Source of the DNA: Actinomycetes bacterium
GTDB taxonomy: Bacteria; Actinomycetota; Actinomycetes; S36-B12; CAIYMF01
NCBI GenBank assembly: GCA_029781935.1
Contig: JAKOVT010000063.1
Span: 1-64,000, forward strand
Length of the DNA stretch: 64,000 nucleotides
Reading direction: 5' to 3'
Shown here piece after piece: positions 24,304 through 33,074 of the stretch (its first letter is position 1; the number at the start of each line of letters is the position of its first letter). The notes beneath the pieces were generated by a model. That model made no database searches, had not been told where the DNA came from, and saw only the letters and a program-made list of their open reading frames with translations. A program made the position numbers and the translations under genes.

Positions 24304-25607
24304 CCGCCGGTCAGGTCGAGTGCGTCCGCCCCGGCCGTGGCGCCCGCCGCCGCTGCGACGGCGGTCATCCCCGCGAGGCCGAGCGCGGACCCGATCTGGT
24401 AGCTGGTGTTGACGATGCCCGACGCGAGGCCGCCCTCCTCGGGCGCGGCGGCGGACAGGGCGGTGCCCAGCGACGGGATGAACGCCATCGCCATGCCGGC
24501 GGCCGTGACGAGCGTCGCGGGGAGCACGTCGACCAGGTAGCTGCCGTCGGCGTCGATGCGCGAGAGCCACAGCATGCCGACCGCGAGGGTCGCCAGGCCT
24601 GTGACGGTCATGCGCTTGGGGCCGAACCGGCCGATGAGGCGCGGAGCCGCCACGACCATCCCGATCATGATCGTCACCGTCAGCGGGAGCAGGGCCGCGC
24701 CGGACGCGAACGCGCCGAGGCCGAGGACCTGCTGCAGGTAGAGGTTGACGAAGAAGAACATCGGGATCCACGCCGCACCCAGCAGCAGCTGGGCGACGTT
24801 GGCGGCCGCGAGGTTCGGCGCGCGGAAGATGCCCAGGCGCACCAGCGGGGCCTTGCGAGTGGCCTGCAGGACGACGAACACGACCAGCAGCGCTGCACCA
24901 ACGGCGGCCGGGACGAGCGTGGCCGCGGAGGTCCAGCCGTTCTCGGGCGCCGAGACGACGGCGTACACGACCGCGGCGAGGCCGCCGGTCACGGTGGCGG
25001 CGCCGAGCCAGTCGATCGAGCCGCGCTGCGCGCGACCGGCGGGCATGACCTTGGGCGTGGCGATCAGCACTGCGGCGGCGATGGGGATGTTGATGAAGAA
25101 GACCCACGGCCACGACAGATACTCGGTGAGCACGCCCCCAAGGAACACGCCGGCGGTGCCGCCGGCCGGTGCTGCGGCCCCGTACAGCGACAGGGCGCGG
25201 GTGAGCTCGCGCGGCTCGGACCCGAACACCATGAACAGCAGCGTCAGCGCCGACGGCGCGATGAGCGCCGAGCCTGCGCCCTGAACGGCGCGACCGACCA
25301 GCTCGACGGCCGGGGAGCCGGCCAGACCGGCCACGAGCGAGCCTGCGGCCAGGACGAGCCAGCCGGTGGTGAAGATGCGTCGCGCCCCGAGCAGGTCTGA
25401 GAGGCGTCCGCCGAGGAGCAGCAGCCCGCCGAACGCGACGACGTAGGCGTTGAACACCCACGACAACGACTCGGGGCTGAACCCGAGGTCGGCCTGGATG
25501 TGGGGCAGGGCCACGCCGATGATCGACGTGTCCATGATGACCATGAACTGGGCCGTCGCGATGACGGCCAGGGCCGCGCCCTTCGACGCGGCTGACGAGG
25601 ACGGCAT
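24177..25607 (-). CDS. DHA2-type major facilitator exporter (EmrB/QacA-like)
   Basis: A 476-residue transporter with about 14 hydrophobic helices. Motif A-like [17 protein letters not shown] follows helix 2, and [20 protein letters not shown] in helix 1 is the classic D1 motif of 14-helix drug:H+ antiporters. The Walker-free protein has a long, variable tail. The ATG has GGAGGGG upstream. Two ATACCCC/GGGGTAT palindromes and an ATGAAG repeat lie in its 213-bp promoter gap, so it should respond to the same signal as the CopA operon. Drug-type sequence under metal-type control is unusual; the substrate may be a metal-chelating or thiol compound. Confidence 0.8.
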   Translation of the reverse strand: MPSSSAASKGAALAVIATAQFMVIMDTSIIGVALPHIQADLGFSPESLSWVFNAYVVAFGGLLLLGGRLSDLLGARRIFTTGWLVLAAGSLVAGLAGSPAVELVGRAVQGAGSALIAPSALTLLFMVFGSEPRELTRALSLYGAAAPAGGTAGVFLGGVLTEYLSWPWVFFINIPIAAAVLIATPKVMPAGRAQRGSIDWLGAATVTGGLAAVVYAVVSAPENGWTSAATLVPAAVGAALLVVFVVLQATRKAPLVRLGIFRAPNLAAANVAQLLLGAAWIPMFFFVNLYLQQVLGLGAFASGAALLPLTVTIMIGMVVAAPRLIGRFGPKRMTVTGLATLAVGMLWLSRIDADGSYLVDVLPATLVTAAGMAMAFIPSLGTALSAAAPEEGGLASGIVNTSYQIGSALGLAGMTAVAAAAGATAGADALDLTGGYSAALVGSAAIAAVGAVLAAVTLRSSTPGAAAERDTEPAAA

Positions 25608-25674
25608 GTCCCCTCCTTCGTGAATCCCCCCGGTGGTGCGCCGCTGGACGGCGGCGCGTTGACGGGGGTTCCAA

Positions 25675-25691
25675 GTACCCCAGGGGGGTAT
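25675..25691. promoter_or_regulatory. CsoR-type operator, MFS side
   Basis: GTACCCC-AGG-GGGGTAT, an imperfect version of the palindromes at 473-488 and 3866-3893, 68 bp upstream of the MFS ATG. Confidence 0.6.
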
Positions 25692-25724
25692 CTGCATTCC
25701 CGGTCGTCCCCGCTCCGGGCGGGT

Positions 25725-25741
25725 CTTCATCGGATCTTCAT
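25725..25741 (-). promoter_or_regulatory. Candidate response-regulator site, second copy
   Basis: On the minus strand this reads ATGAAGATCCGATGAAG, differing from 23879-23895 at one base. It sits between two CsoR-type palindromes in the MFS/CopA promoter gap and points towards the MFS gene. Confidence 0.55.
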
Positions 25742-25762
25742 GGAAGAAGCCCCCACCGACGG

Positions 25763-25783
25763 GCATACCCCGGGAGGGTATGC
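25763..25783. promoter_or_regulatory. CsoR-type operator, CopA side
   Basis: GCATACCC-CGGGA-GGGTATGC, a perfect 8-bp inverted repeat 38 bp before the HMA-like gene that opens the CopA/CopZ operon. The form is typical of copper CsoR operators. Confidence 0.75.
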
Positions 25784-25820
25784 AGTTGTCAGGGGTACCA
25801 CCCGATCGAGAGGACACGAC

Positions 25821-26072
25821 ATGAACACCCAGCGCGCCCTGCTCCAGGTCGGCGGCACCCGGTGGGCCGCCCGTCCCGCCACCGTCCGCGACGCCCTGTA
25901 CAGCCGCCCCGGCGTCCTGGGCGTCCGGACCAACCCGGTCAACCAGACGGCGCTGGTGTCCTTCGACGCCGACCGCACCACGTTCACCCAGCTGTCGGCG
26001 TGGGTGCGGGAGTGCCGTCGCCACTGCGCCGGCCAGACCGAGCCCGCGCACGAGTGCGCACTCACGCCATGA
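25821..26072 (+). CDS. HMA-fold small protein without the CxxC motif
   Basis: An 83-residue protein with a beta-alpha-beta-beta-alpha-beta pattern like heavy-metal-associated domains ([20 protein letters not shown], then [16 protein letters not shown]). The usual metal loop MxCxxC is replaced by TRWAARPA. The only Cys and His are C-terminal ([10 protein letters not shown]...HECALTP), so metal could bind there instead. First gene after the CsoR-type operator; its stop overlaps an ATG in frame with copA. It may be a copper chaperone with a relocated site or a CopA regulator. Confidence 0.7.
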   Translation: MNTQRALLQVGGTRWAARPATVRDALYSRPGVLGVRTNPVNQTALVSFDADRTTFTQLSAWVRECRRHCAGQTEPAHECALTP

Positions 26073-26134
26073 CCGGCATGCACCCCGCCGCAGCGGGCGC
26101 CCCGACCACGAGCCACACACCGCAGGAGCACCTC

Positions 26135-28429
26135 ATGAGCACCCAGACCGACACCGGCACCGCCGCCGGCCCCGGCACGCGCACCGTCGACCTGCAGATC
26201 GGCGGCATGACCTGCTCGTCGTGCGCCGCCCGGATCGAGAAGAAGCTCAACAAGCTCCCCGGCGTCCACGCCGAGGTCAACTTCGCCACCGAGGTCGCCC
26301 GCGTCGAGGCACCGGCCGACGTCGACGTCGACCAGCTCGTGGCCACCGTGGAGGCCACCGGCTACACCGCGGCCGTCCCCCGCCCCGCGCACGAGACGAC
26401 CGGGGCCGACACCGGCGGGCACGACCACGGCGGCGGCGAACCCGCCCAGCTCACCAGCCTCCGCCAGCGCCTCGTCGTCTCGACCGTGCTCACCGTCCCG
26501 GTGGTGCTGTTGGCGATGATCCCGGCGCTGCAGTTCCCCAACTGGCAGTGGCTGTCGCTCACCCTCACCGCCCCCGTCGTCGTGTGGGGCGCGTGGCCGT
26601 TCCACAAGGCCGCCTGGACCAACCTGCGCCACGGCGCGGCGACCATGGACACCCTCATCAGCCTGGGCGTGTCCGCGGCGTTCCTGTGGAGCCTGTACGC
26701 GCTGTTCTTCGGCGACGCCGGCATGACCGGCATGACGATGGGCTTCGAGCTCATCCCCAGCCGGGAGAACGCGTCGGCCCACCTCTACCTCGAGGTCGCC
26801 GCCGCCGTCACCACCCTCATCCTGCTTGGGCGTTTCCTCGAGGCCCGCGCCAAGACCCGCTCCGGCGCCGCGCTGCGCGCCCTGCTCGACATGGGCGCCA
26901 AGGAGGTAGGCATCCTGCGCGACGGCGCCGAGGTCCGCCGTCCCGTCACCGAGCTCGCGGTCGGCGACCTGTTCGTCGTGCGGCCCGGCGAGAAGGTCGC
27001 CACCGACGGCGTCGTCGTCGAGGGCGCGTCCGCCGTCGACACCAGCATGCTCACCGGCGAGCCCGTCCCGGTCGAGGTCGGCACCGGCGACCCGGTCGTC
27101 GGAGCGACCGTGAACACCAGCGGCCGTCTCGTCGTGCGCGCCACCCGCGTCGGCGCCGACACCCAGCTCGCGCAGATGGCCAAGCTCGTCGCCGACGCCC
27201 AGAACGGCAAGGCGCCCGTCCAGCGCCTGGCCGACCGCGTGTCCGCGGTGTTCGTGCCCATCGTCATCGGCATCGCGCTGCTCACCCTCGTCGGGTGGCT
27301 GATCGCCGGCGCCGGCCTGGAGTTCGCGTTCACCGCGGCCGTCGCCGTCCTGATCATCGCCTGCCCGTGCGCCCTGGGCCTGGCCACCCCGACAGCGCTG
27401 CTGGTCGGGACCGGGCGCGCGGCCCAGCTCGGCATCCTCATCAAGGGCCCGCAGGTCCTGGAGTCCACCCGCCGGGTCGACACCGTCGTCCTGGACAAGA
27501 CCGGCACCGTCACCACCGGCGCCATGAGCCTGGTCGAGGTCGTCCCCGCCGACGGCATCACCGCCACGGACCTGCTGCGCTACGGCGGCTCGCTCGAGGA
27601 CGCCTCCGAGCACCCCATCGCCCAGGCCATCGCCGACGCCGCCCGCACCGCCCTGCCCGAGCTGTCCCCGGTCGAGTGGTTCGCCTCCACCCAGGGACGC
27701 GGCGTCGCCGGCATCGTCGACGGCCACGCCGTCGTCGCCGGCCGCACCGCCTGGCTGCGCGAGGACTGGGCCCTGGCCGTCCCCGACGACCTCGCCACCG
27801 CCCAGGAGGCGGCGGAGGCCCTCGGCCGGACCGTCATCGGCATCGGATGGGACGGGCAGATGCGCGGCCTGGCCGTCGTCGCCGACACCGTGAAGCCGAC
27901 CAGCGCCCAGGCCATCGCCGAGCTGCGCGAGCTCGGGCTTACCCCGGTCCTGCTCACCGGCGACAACGAGCGCGCCGCCCGCGCCGTCGCCGCCGAGGTC
28001 GGCATCGACGAGGTCATCGCCGAGGTCCTCCCGTGGGACAAGGTCGACGTGGTCAAGCGGCTGCAGGCCGACGGGCGCGTCGTCGCGATGATCGGCGACG
28101 GCGTCAACGACGCCGCCGCGCTCGCCCAGTCCGACCTGGGCATCGCGATGGGCACCGGCACCGACGTCGCCATCGAAGCCAGCGACCTCACGCTGGTCAC
28201 CGGCGACCTGCGCGCCGCCGCCGACGCCGTCCGGCTCTCCCGGCGGACCCTGCGCACCATCAAGGGCAACCTGTTCTGGGCGTTCGCCTACAACGTCGCC
28301 GCCATCCCGCTGGCCGTGCTCGGCCTGCTCAACCCGATCGTCGCCGGCGCCGCCATGGCGTTCTCGTCGGTCTTCGTCGTCACCAACAGCCTGCGGCTGC
28401 GCCGCTTCACCGGCCGCACCGCTGCCTGA
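26135..28429 (+). CDS. copA: Copper-exporting P1B-type ATPase
   Basis: A 764-residue ATPase. It has an N-terminal HMA domain with [16 protein letters not shown] and a His-rich linker (GGHDHGGGE). About eight membrane helices include the ion-site [14 protein letters not shown] (CPC). The actuator has LTGEPVPVE, the phosphorylation site is [12 protein letters not shown], the nucleotide domain has SEHPIAQAI, and the hinge is [12 protein letters not shown]. These mark a Cu(I) exporter of the inner membrane. The ATG at 26135 has CAGGAG upstream; an ATG at 26069 overlapping the previous stop would add 22 residues. CopZ follows 26 bp later. Confidence 0.93.
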   Translation: MSTQTDTGTAAGPGTRTVDLQIGGMTCSSCAARIEKKLNKLPGVHAEVNFATEVARVEAPADVDVDQLVATVEATGYTAAVPRPAHETTGADTGGHDHGGGEPAQLTSLRQRLVVSTVLTVPVVLLAMIPALQFPNWQWLSLTLTAPVVVWGAWPFHKAAWTNLRHGAATMDTLISLGVSAAFLWSLYALFFGDAGMTGMTMGFELIPSRENASAHLYLEVAAAVTTLILLGRFLEARAKTRSGAALRALLDMGAKEVGILRDGAEVRRPVTELAVGDLFVVRPGEKVATDGVVVEGASAVDTSMLTGEPVPVEVGTGDPVVGATVNTSGRLVVRATRVGADTQLAQMAKLVADAQNGKAPVQRLADRVSAVFVPIVIGIALLTLVGWLIAGAGLEFAFTAAVAVLIIACPCALGLATPTALLVGTGRAAQLGILIKGPQVLESTRRVDTVVLDKTGTVTTGAMSLVEVVPADGITATDLLRYGGSLEDASEHPIAQAIADAARTALPELSPVEWFASTQGRGVAGIVDGHAVVAGRTAWLREDWALAVPDDLATAQEAAEALGRTVIGIGWDGQMRGLAVVADTVKPTSAQAIAELRELGLTPVLLTGDNERAARAVAAEVGIDEVIAEVLPWDKVDVVKRLQADGRVVAMIGDGVNDAAALAQSDLGIAMGTGTDVAIEASDLTLVTGDLRAAADAVRLSRRTLRTIKGNLFWAFAYNVAAIPLAVLGLLNPIVAGAAMAFSSVFVVTNSLRLRRFTGRTAA

Positions 28430-28455
28430 CCCACCCACCACCAGGAGGAACCACC

Positions 28456-28668
28456 ATGAGCACCACCACCTACCCCGTCACCGGCATGACCTGCGGCCAC
28501 TGCGTCACCGCCGTCACCGAGGAGGTCGGCGCCCTGCCCGGCGTCACCGACGTCGCCATCGACCTCGTCCCCGGCGGCACCTCCCAGGTGACGGTCACCA
28601 GCGACGAGCCCCTGGACCGCGACGCGGTCGCCGCCGCGGTCGACGAGGCCGGCTACCAGCTCGCCTGA
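28456..28668 (+). CDS. copZ: Copper chaperone (HMA domain)
   Basis: A 70-residue single HMA domain with YPVTGMTCGHCVTAVTEEV near the N terminus and EAGYQLA at the end, the standard CopZ ferredoxin-like fold. The CxxC would carry Cu(I) to CopA. It has a clear ribosome site (CAGGAGG) and is the last gene of the operon before a strong hairpin. Confidence 0.93.
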   Translation: MSTTTYPVTGMTCGHCVTAVTEEVGALPGVTDVAIDLVPGGTSQVTVTSDEPLDRDAVAAAVDEAGYQLA

Positions 28669-28692
28669 GGGGCTCGCCCGCTCCCGCAAGCA

Positions 28693-28724
28693 CGAAGCCA
28701 GGCCCCGGACGGGGCCTGGCTTCG
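28693..28724 (+). terminator. Terminator of the copA-copZ operon
   Basis: A 14-bp perfect stem (28693-28706 with 28711-28724) and a 4-nt loop, 25 bp after copZ. No strong T-run follows. Confidence 0.8.
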
Positions 28725-28751
28725 CGGGTGCCTCGCGGCGCTTCGGAACGG

Positions 28752-28916
28752 GCTGGTGTCAGCCGGACCGGTCAGATGTCGTATTAGCACCTGAACCTCC
28801 GGGTCGTTGGCCACCATCGTGGCCCTGACCTGCAGCGTTGCACACGTCCCTGTCGTCGTACCCGGGACGACGGGGTGCGAATGGGGGTCGAGTTGTGCGA
28901 ATCCTGTGCGAACCAA
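28752..28916 (+). repeat. Long direct repeat, copy 2 (att-like region)
   Basis: Near-copy of 18133-18300. The att core here reads GTCAGATGTCGTATTAG, differing from the 18-bp repeat at a central base and at its left edge. The two copies bracket the entire copper module. Confidence 0.75.
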
Positions 28917-29179
28917 CCGGTTGACCGAATGCCACCCGATGCGGTCACAAGGTCAACACCATGACGCTCGGCACGTCCTCCTGCGCCCGCGTAGCGACTC
29001 CCGGGCTTCGTCCCGTGCCTCGCGCGCCGTGCTCGCCGAGCAGCGACCGCAGCGCCCACATCGCCTGCTCGTGTCAGCAGATGGGGCTCGTCGGCCAGCA
29101 CGTCCCGGCAGCCCGGGCTTTCGTGTCGGGACTCGCCGCTCCCGTCCAGGCTGTCGCCGCCCCCTGCCACGCTGACCCC
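28917..29179. other. Intergenic region without a supported gene
   Basis: I see no convincing coding signal or strong hairpin between the repeat and the gene at 29180. It probably holds that gene's promoter. Confidence 0.5.
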
Positions 29180-30079
29180 ATGACCGACGACCTCGCCCAA
29201 TGGATCACCGGACTGGCCGCGCGCCTCGAGACCGCCGGCCACCTCGTCATCCCGCGCGTTCTCATCGGCCCCGCCGCGAACGGGACGGTCACCTACACCG
29301 GACCGGACGACACCGACGCCTACCTCACCGACCTAGCCCGACTCGGCGCCCGCACCGTCCACGCTGGCGTCACCCGGTGGACCGCGGACGACTCCCAGGA
29401 CCTGCACGACCAGATACGGACCGCGCGCCGCCGCGCCGGCACCCCGTTCCCCGCCCCCGGCGACACCGACATCCTCGCGACCGCCGCTGCCCACGAAGGC
29501 GCGCCCTGCTACGCCCTCGCCGCCGCCGTCGTCGACGGGATCCGGTACCTGCTCGCCGCCACCGCCGAATGGGTCACCGCCCTCGACCAGGCCGTCGACG
29601 CCGCGCTGCGCACCGCCGACACCCGCAACCGGGCCGCCGACGCCGCAGCCGACGCCGCCTGGGCCGCCGAGCTCGCCGCCCTCGAAGCGATCCGGGCCCG
29701 CCTGGACCGGGCCCTCGACGGTCTCGTCGACGCGCTGCAGACCGACGAGGAGTTCCTCACCAGCGCCGGCCGCGCGGACACCACCCGCCGCGCCTACGCC
29801 CACGCCCTGCTGCGGGAACGCTCTGGCGTCGACGACCTGCCCGCCGACGTCCGCGGCCAGGCCAGCGCCGCCGCCGAGACCGCCTGGCGCTGGTGGAAGA
29901 CGACCGGCCGCCCCGCCCGCACCGCCGCCCTGCGGGACAAGATCCCCGGTTTGACCGGCCACCCCGACCTGACCGGGACCCTCGCCCAACGGCGCGCCAC
30001 CGCCAAGCGGCTCCTCACCGACCTCGACCCGGCAGCCGTCACCCCCGACCTCGTCGAGGAGCTCGCACGCAGTCGCTGA
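29180..30079 (+). CDS. Ala-rich helical hypothetical protein, 299 aa
   Basis: A 299-residue, almost wholly helical, Ala/Arg/Asp-rich protein, one Cys, no signal peptide or membrane segment. Residues about 150-200 (ADAAADAAWAAELAALEAIR) should form a coiled coil. A conserved-looking WRWWKTTGRPARTAALRDKI lies near residue 240. It is the first gene beyond the second att-like repeat and reads towards the TerB gene, 388 bp away. No family is recognised. It could be an accessory of the defence cassette, but only position supports this. Confidence 0.5.
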   Translation: MTDDLAQWITGLAARLETAGHLVIPRVLIGPAANGTVTYTGPDDTDAYLTDLARLGARTVHAGVTRWTADDSQDLHDQIRTARRRAGTPFPAPGDTDILATAAAHEGAPCYALAAAVVDGIRYLLAATAEWVTALDQAVDAALRTADTRNRAADAAADAAWAAELAALEAIRARLDRALDGLVDALQTDEEFLTSAGRADTTRRAYAHALLRERSGVDDLPADVRGQASAAAETAWRWWKTTGRPARTAALRDKIPGLTGHPDLTGTLAQRRATAKRLLTDLDPAAVTPDLVEELARSR

Positions 30080-30467
30080 CCGGCAACGAACCCTGCACCA
30101 GTCCTGCCCGGTTGCCCACGCCACCGGCCACGTCCGCCGGATGGCCAGCGCACTCGAGAACATCGAGCCCGCTAGCTCTCCGACGAGCTCGAGCTGTGCC
30201 CCACGCCAGTATCGGCCCCTCCCTCTCAGTACCCGTTCTTGACGCTGACGAGGCGGTGGGCCAGACCTCAGGGAGCCGACCGCCCCATGGGTCGCCGCGG
30301 CCCTGGTGAATCGACCGCAGAAGGACGACGCCGGTGAGAGCGCGGTCGCTGATGCAGCGGTGCGTTCACGCGGCCGGTGCTCGCACTACGCGTCAGTAGC
30401 AGTCGCTAGCCTGCTCGCGACGGGGGACGTTGCCGATCAGCCTCCCCGCGAGTGTGCGAGGAGCGCG
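30080..30467. other. 388-bp gap before the TerB gene
   Basis: No supported gene, hairpin or repeat seen. An open frame runs into the TerB gene from 30306 but lacks a ribosome site; the region most likely carries the promoter of the defence operon. Confidence 0.5.
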
Positions 30468-33074
30468 ATGAGTACCCCGGACAGGCCCGCCGCCTGGTAC
30501 CCCGACCCCATCGCCAGCGACCAGTTGCGCTGGTGGGACGGGAGCGCCTGGACGACGCATACCCATCCGGTCGCGTCCGCCTCCCGGACTGCCCCCGCCG
30601 AGGGCTCGTGGCCAGCCGGATGGTACCCGGACAGCACAGCGCCGGGAATGTTGCGCTGGTGGGACGGCACGGCATGGACCACGCAGACCACCGCAGCCAG
30701 CGGAACCCCCGCCCCGGGTGGGGCGTCCGCCACCTCCCGCGTGGCACCCATCGCCAAGCACGCCGCACCCGAGCCGACCAAGGAGAAGCGCGGCTCATGG
30801 TTCAGCCGCCTCCTCGGCGGCGCCTCTGACACCGGCACTCCGCCGACGCCGCAGAAGCCCATCCCCTCTCCCAAGCCGCGCCCCGCACGCAAGCCCGCCG
30901 CGGTCCCGACGAAGCTCACGAACAAGCAGCCGCGCGCAGCCCGACCGGCCGCCACGTCGGCGCAGTTCCGCGACAAGCAGGACGCTGCCACCGCGAAGAG
31001 CTCAGCCGGCGTCTGGGTGCCCGCCGGCCAGTACACCTCGGTGCAGAACCACACCCTGCCCGGCGGGATGCTCTACGTCGGTAAGCGCCTCCCGGCAGCC
31101 AACCGGCAAGGCCCCGACCCGGCCCTGATCAACCCCACCCTGCCCATCGACGTCCGCAACCCCGACACCTACGCCAACACCACCGACTACTGGCCGTCGT
31201 ACTCCACCATCACCCCGCGCGCCCGCGCCGCCTACCTCGCGTGGCTCGCCGGCGGTCGCCGGGACCCGCGCGCGCCCGTGACGTGGCCGTTCCTGTTCTT
31301 CTACGGCCTCGAGCGCCGCGCCCTGGTCGAATCGCCCGTCGACCCCGCCGCTCGCGCGGACCTCCCGATCATCCGCGCCGAGGTCGAGCGGCTCCTGTCG
31401 ATCTACGGCAGCAACGGCTCCTTCCACGGCTACGCCACCAGCTTCCTCGACGCCGTCGACGCGCTCACCGTCAGCGACGCCGAGCCTGCGCTCCCGCCGC
31501 GCACCCGAGACCGGTGGGACGTCCCGTTCGCGCTGCGCCAGGGACTCGGCCTGTTCGCCCAGCGCGGCGAGCCCGTCCCCGCCGAATGGGCGCTCGCCTG
31601 GGCCAACTACTCGCCGGAGGTCGGACTCCGTACCCCGGCGACCCGATGCCCTGAGGAGTTCGAGGCGCTGTTCCGCATCCGCTACCGGGCCGCGCACAAG
31701 GACGGCCTCGTGCTCAAGCCGGGCAAGACCACGATGCGGGTGCACTACCGCCCCGCCAGCGCCGGCATCTCCGCTGTGCGCCTCGACCTCGGCATCCCCG
31801 ACGTGTTCGAGCAGGCAGCGCCCGTCCGCAAGCTCGCCGTCGTCGTCGAGGACACCACGGGGTCGCTCGACGCCTACAGTCGTTTCCTCGGCCGACGACC
31901 CGACGAGCGAGGCAGTCTCGCCGCGGTCGCGCTCCTTCCGCCGGAGCTCGTCGCAGGCGACGACCCCCGTCTGGCCCGACTCACCGATCTGGTCACCAGT
32001 CGTCTCGGGACTGCCGACCGTGCTGTCGTCCCCGCCGACGATCTGCTCGCCTTCTGGCCCACAGCGACCGGCAAGCTCGCCAAGGCCGACGCCGTCGCGC
32101 TCGCACAGATTCTCGCCGCGCGCGGATTCGGGCTCGAACCCGACGTCCGCATGAACGGACCCGTCCCGACCGTCGGCACTTCCGTCGTCCTGTTCAAGGC
32201 TCACCCTGACCAGGGAGCGACCCTCACCCCGGAGTACGCGGCCAGCGCCGTGCTCATCCAGCTCGCCGCGACCGTCGCCGGCGCCGACGGGCACGTCTCC
32301 GATCACGAGACCGGTGTCCTCCATGACCAGGTCGACCGAGCTCCAGGGCTCGACGACGCCGAGCGCACCCGACTGCACGCGCACCTGGACTGGCTGCTCG
32401 CCGGCACGCTCAAGCTCACCGGCCTGTCCAAGCGGCTCGCCACCCTGTCCCTGCCCCAGCGCGAGGCCATCGCCGACTTCGCCGCCAGTGTCGCGACCGC
32501 CGACGGCGTGGTCACCCCCGCCGAGATCCGGACCCTGTCCGACATCAGCAAGCTGCTCGGCCTCGAAGCAGGCTCGGTGTACAGCCGCGTCCACGCCGCC
32601 ACTACCGGCCCCGCGACCGCACCCGTCACCGTGCGCCCCACCACCCCGGGGACGTCCGGCCGCACCATCCCGCCGCGCCCCACCGAGCCGCAGGTCGCTC
32701 CCGCAGCGACAGGCGTCGTGCTCGACCCCGCCGTCATCGCCGCCAAGCTCGCCGAGACCGCCGAGGTGTCCAGCCTCCTGTCCTCGATCTTCACCGAGGA
32801 AGAGCAGCCGCCCACGGCCCTAGCGGCGCCGGTCGTGGGGGACACGGTCGCCGGGCTCGACGTCGCCCACTCCGAGCTGCTGCGCCGCCTCGCCACCCGG
32901 GACACCTGGACCCGAGCCGACATCGAGGCCGCGTGCGACGAGCTCGGGCTGCTCACCGACGGTGCGCTCGACACCCTGAACGAAGCCGCCTACGACACCG
33001 CAGGCGACCCGCTGTCCGACGGGGACGACCCCGTCGCCATCGACACCCACGTAGCGCAGGAGATGCTCGCATGA
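30468..33074 (+). CDS. TerB-domain protein with two N-terminal DUF2510 repeats (Shango SngA-like)
   Basis: An 868-residue protein starting at the ATG after CGAGGAG. Two short DUF2510 units open it: AAWYPDPIASDQLRWWDGSA and AGWYPDSTAPGMLRWWDGTA. A basic Pro/Lys linker follows. TerB_N begins near residue 200 (YVGKRLPAAN, then RAAYLAWLAGGRRDP and FLFFYGLERRAL). The TerB-like domain lies at about 590-700 (ATVAGADGHVSDHE, SVATADGVVTPAEI), with acidic helical repeats as in tellurite-resistance TerB. Followed by an ATPase and an Lhr-like helicase, it fits SngA of Shango systems. DUF2510 is an actinobacterial addition, often near membranes or surfaces. Confidence 0.75.
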   Translation: MSTPDRPAAWYPDPIASDQLRWWDGSAWTTHTHPVASASRTAPAEGSWPAGWYPDSTAPGMLRWWDGTAWTTQTTAASGTPAPGGASATSRVAPIAKHAAPEPTKEKRGSWFSRLLGGASDTGTPPTPQKPIPSPKPRPARKPAAVPTKLTNKQPRAARPAATSAQFRDKQDAATAKSSAGVWVPAGQYTSVQNHTLPGGMLYVGKRLPAANRQGPDPALINPTLPIDVRNPDTYANTTDYWPSYSTITPRARAAYLAWLAGGRRDPRAPVTWPFLFFYGLERRALVESPVDPAARADLPIIRAEVERLLSIYGSNGSFHGYATSFLDAVDALTVSDAEPALPPRTRDRWDVPFALRQGLGLFAQRGEPVPAEWALAWANYSPEVGLRTPATRCPEEFEALFRIRYRAAHKDGLVLKPGKTTMRVHYRPASAGISAVRLDLGIPDVFEQAAPVRKLAVVVEDTTGSLDAYSRFLGRRPDERGSLAAVALLPPELVAGDDPRLARLTDLVTSRLGTADRAVVPADDLLAFWPTATGKLAKADAVALAQILAARGFGLEPDVRMNGPVPTVGTSVVLFKAHPDQGATLTPEYAASAVLIQLAATVAGADGHVSDHETGVLHDQVDRAPGLDDAERTRLHAHLDWLLAGTLKLTGLSKRLATLSLPQREAIADFAASVATADGVVTPAEIRTLSDISKLLGLEAGSVYSRVHAATTGPATAPVTVRPTTPGTSGRTIPPRPTEPQVAPAATGVVLDPAVIAAKLAETAEVSSLLSSIFTEEEQPPTALAAPVVGDTVAGLDVAHSELLRRLATRDTWTRADIEAACDELGLLTDGALDTLNEAAYDTAGDPLSDGDDPVAIDTHVAQEMLA

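Noticed and set aside
25727-28441. A 904-codon open frame opposite copA
   Set aside because: Antisense to a clear P-type ATPase, composition-biased, no domain.
30306-30467. Upstream extension of the TerB protein from 30306
   Set aside because: No ribosome site and a low-quality sequence; the ATG at 30468 has a good one and begins right before the first DUF2510 unit.
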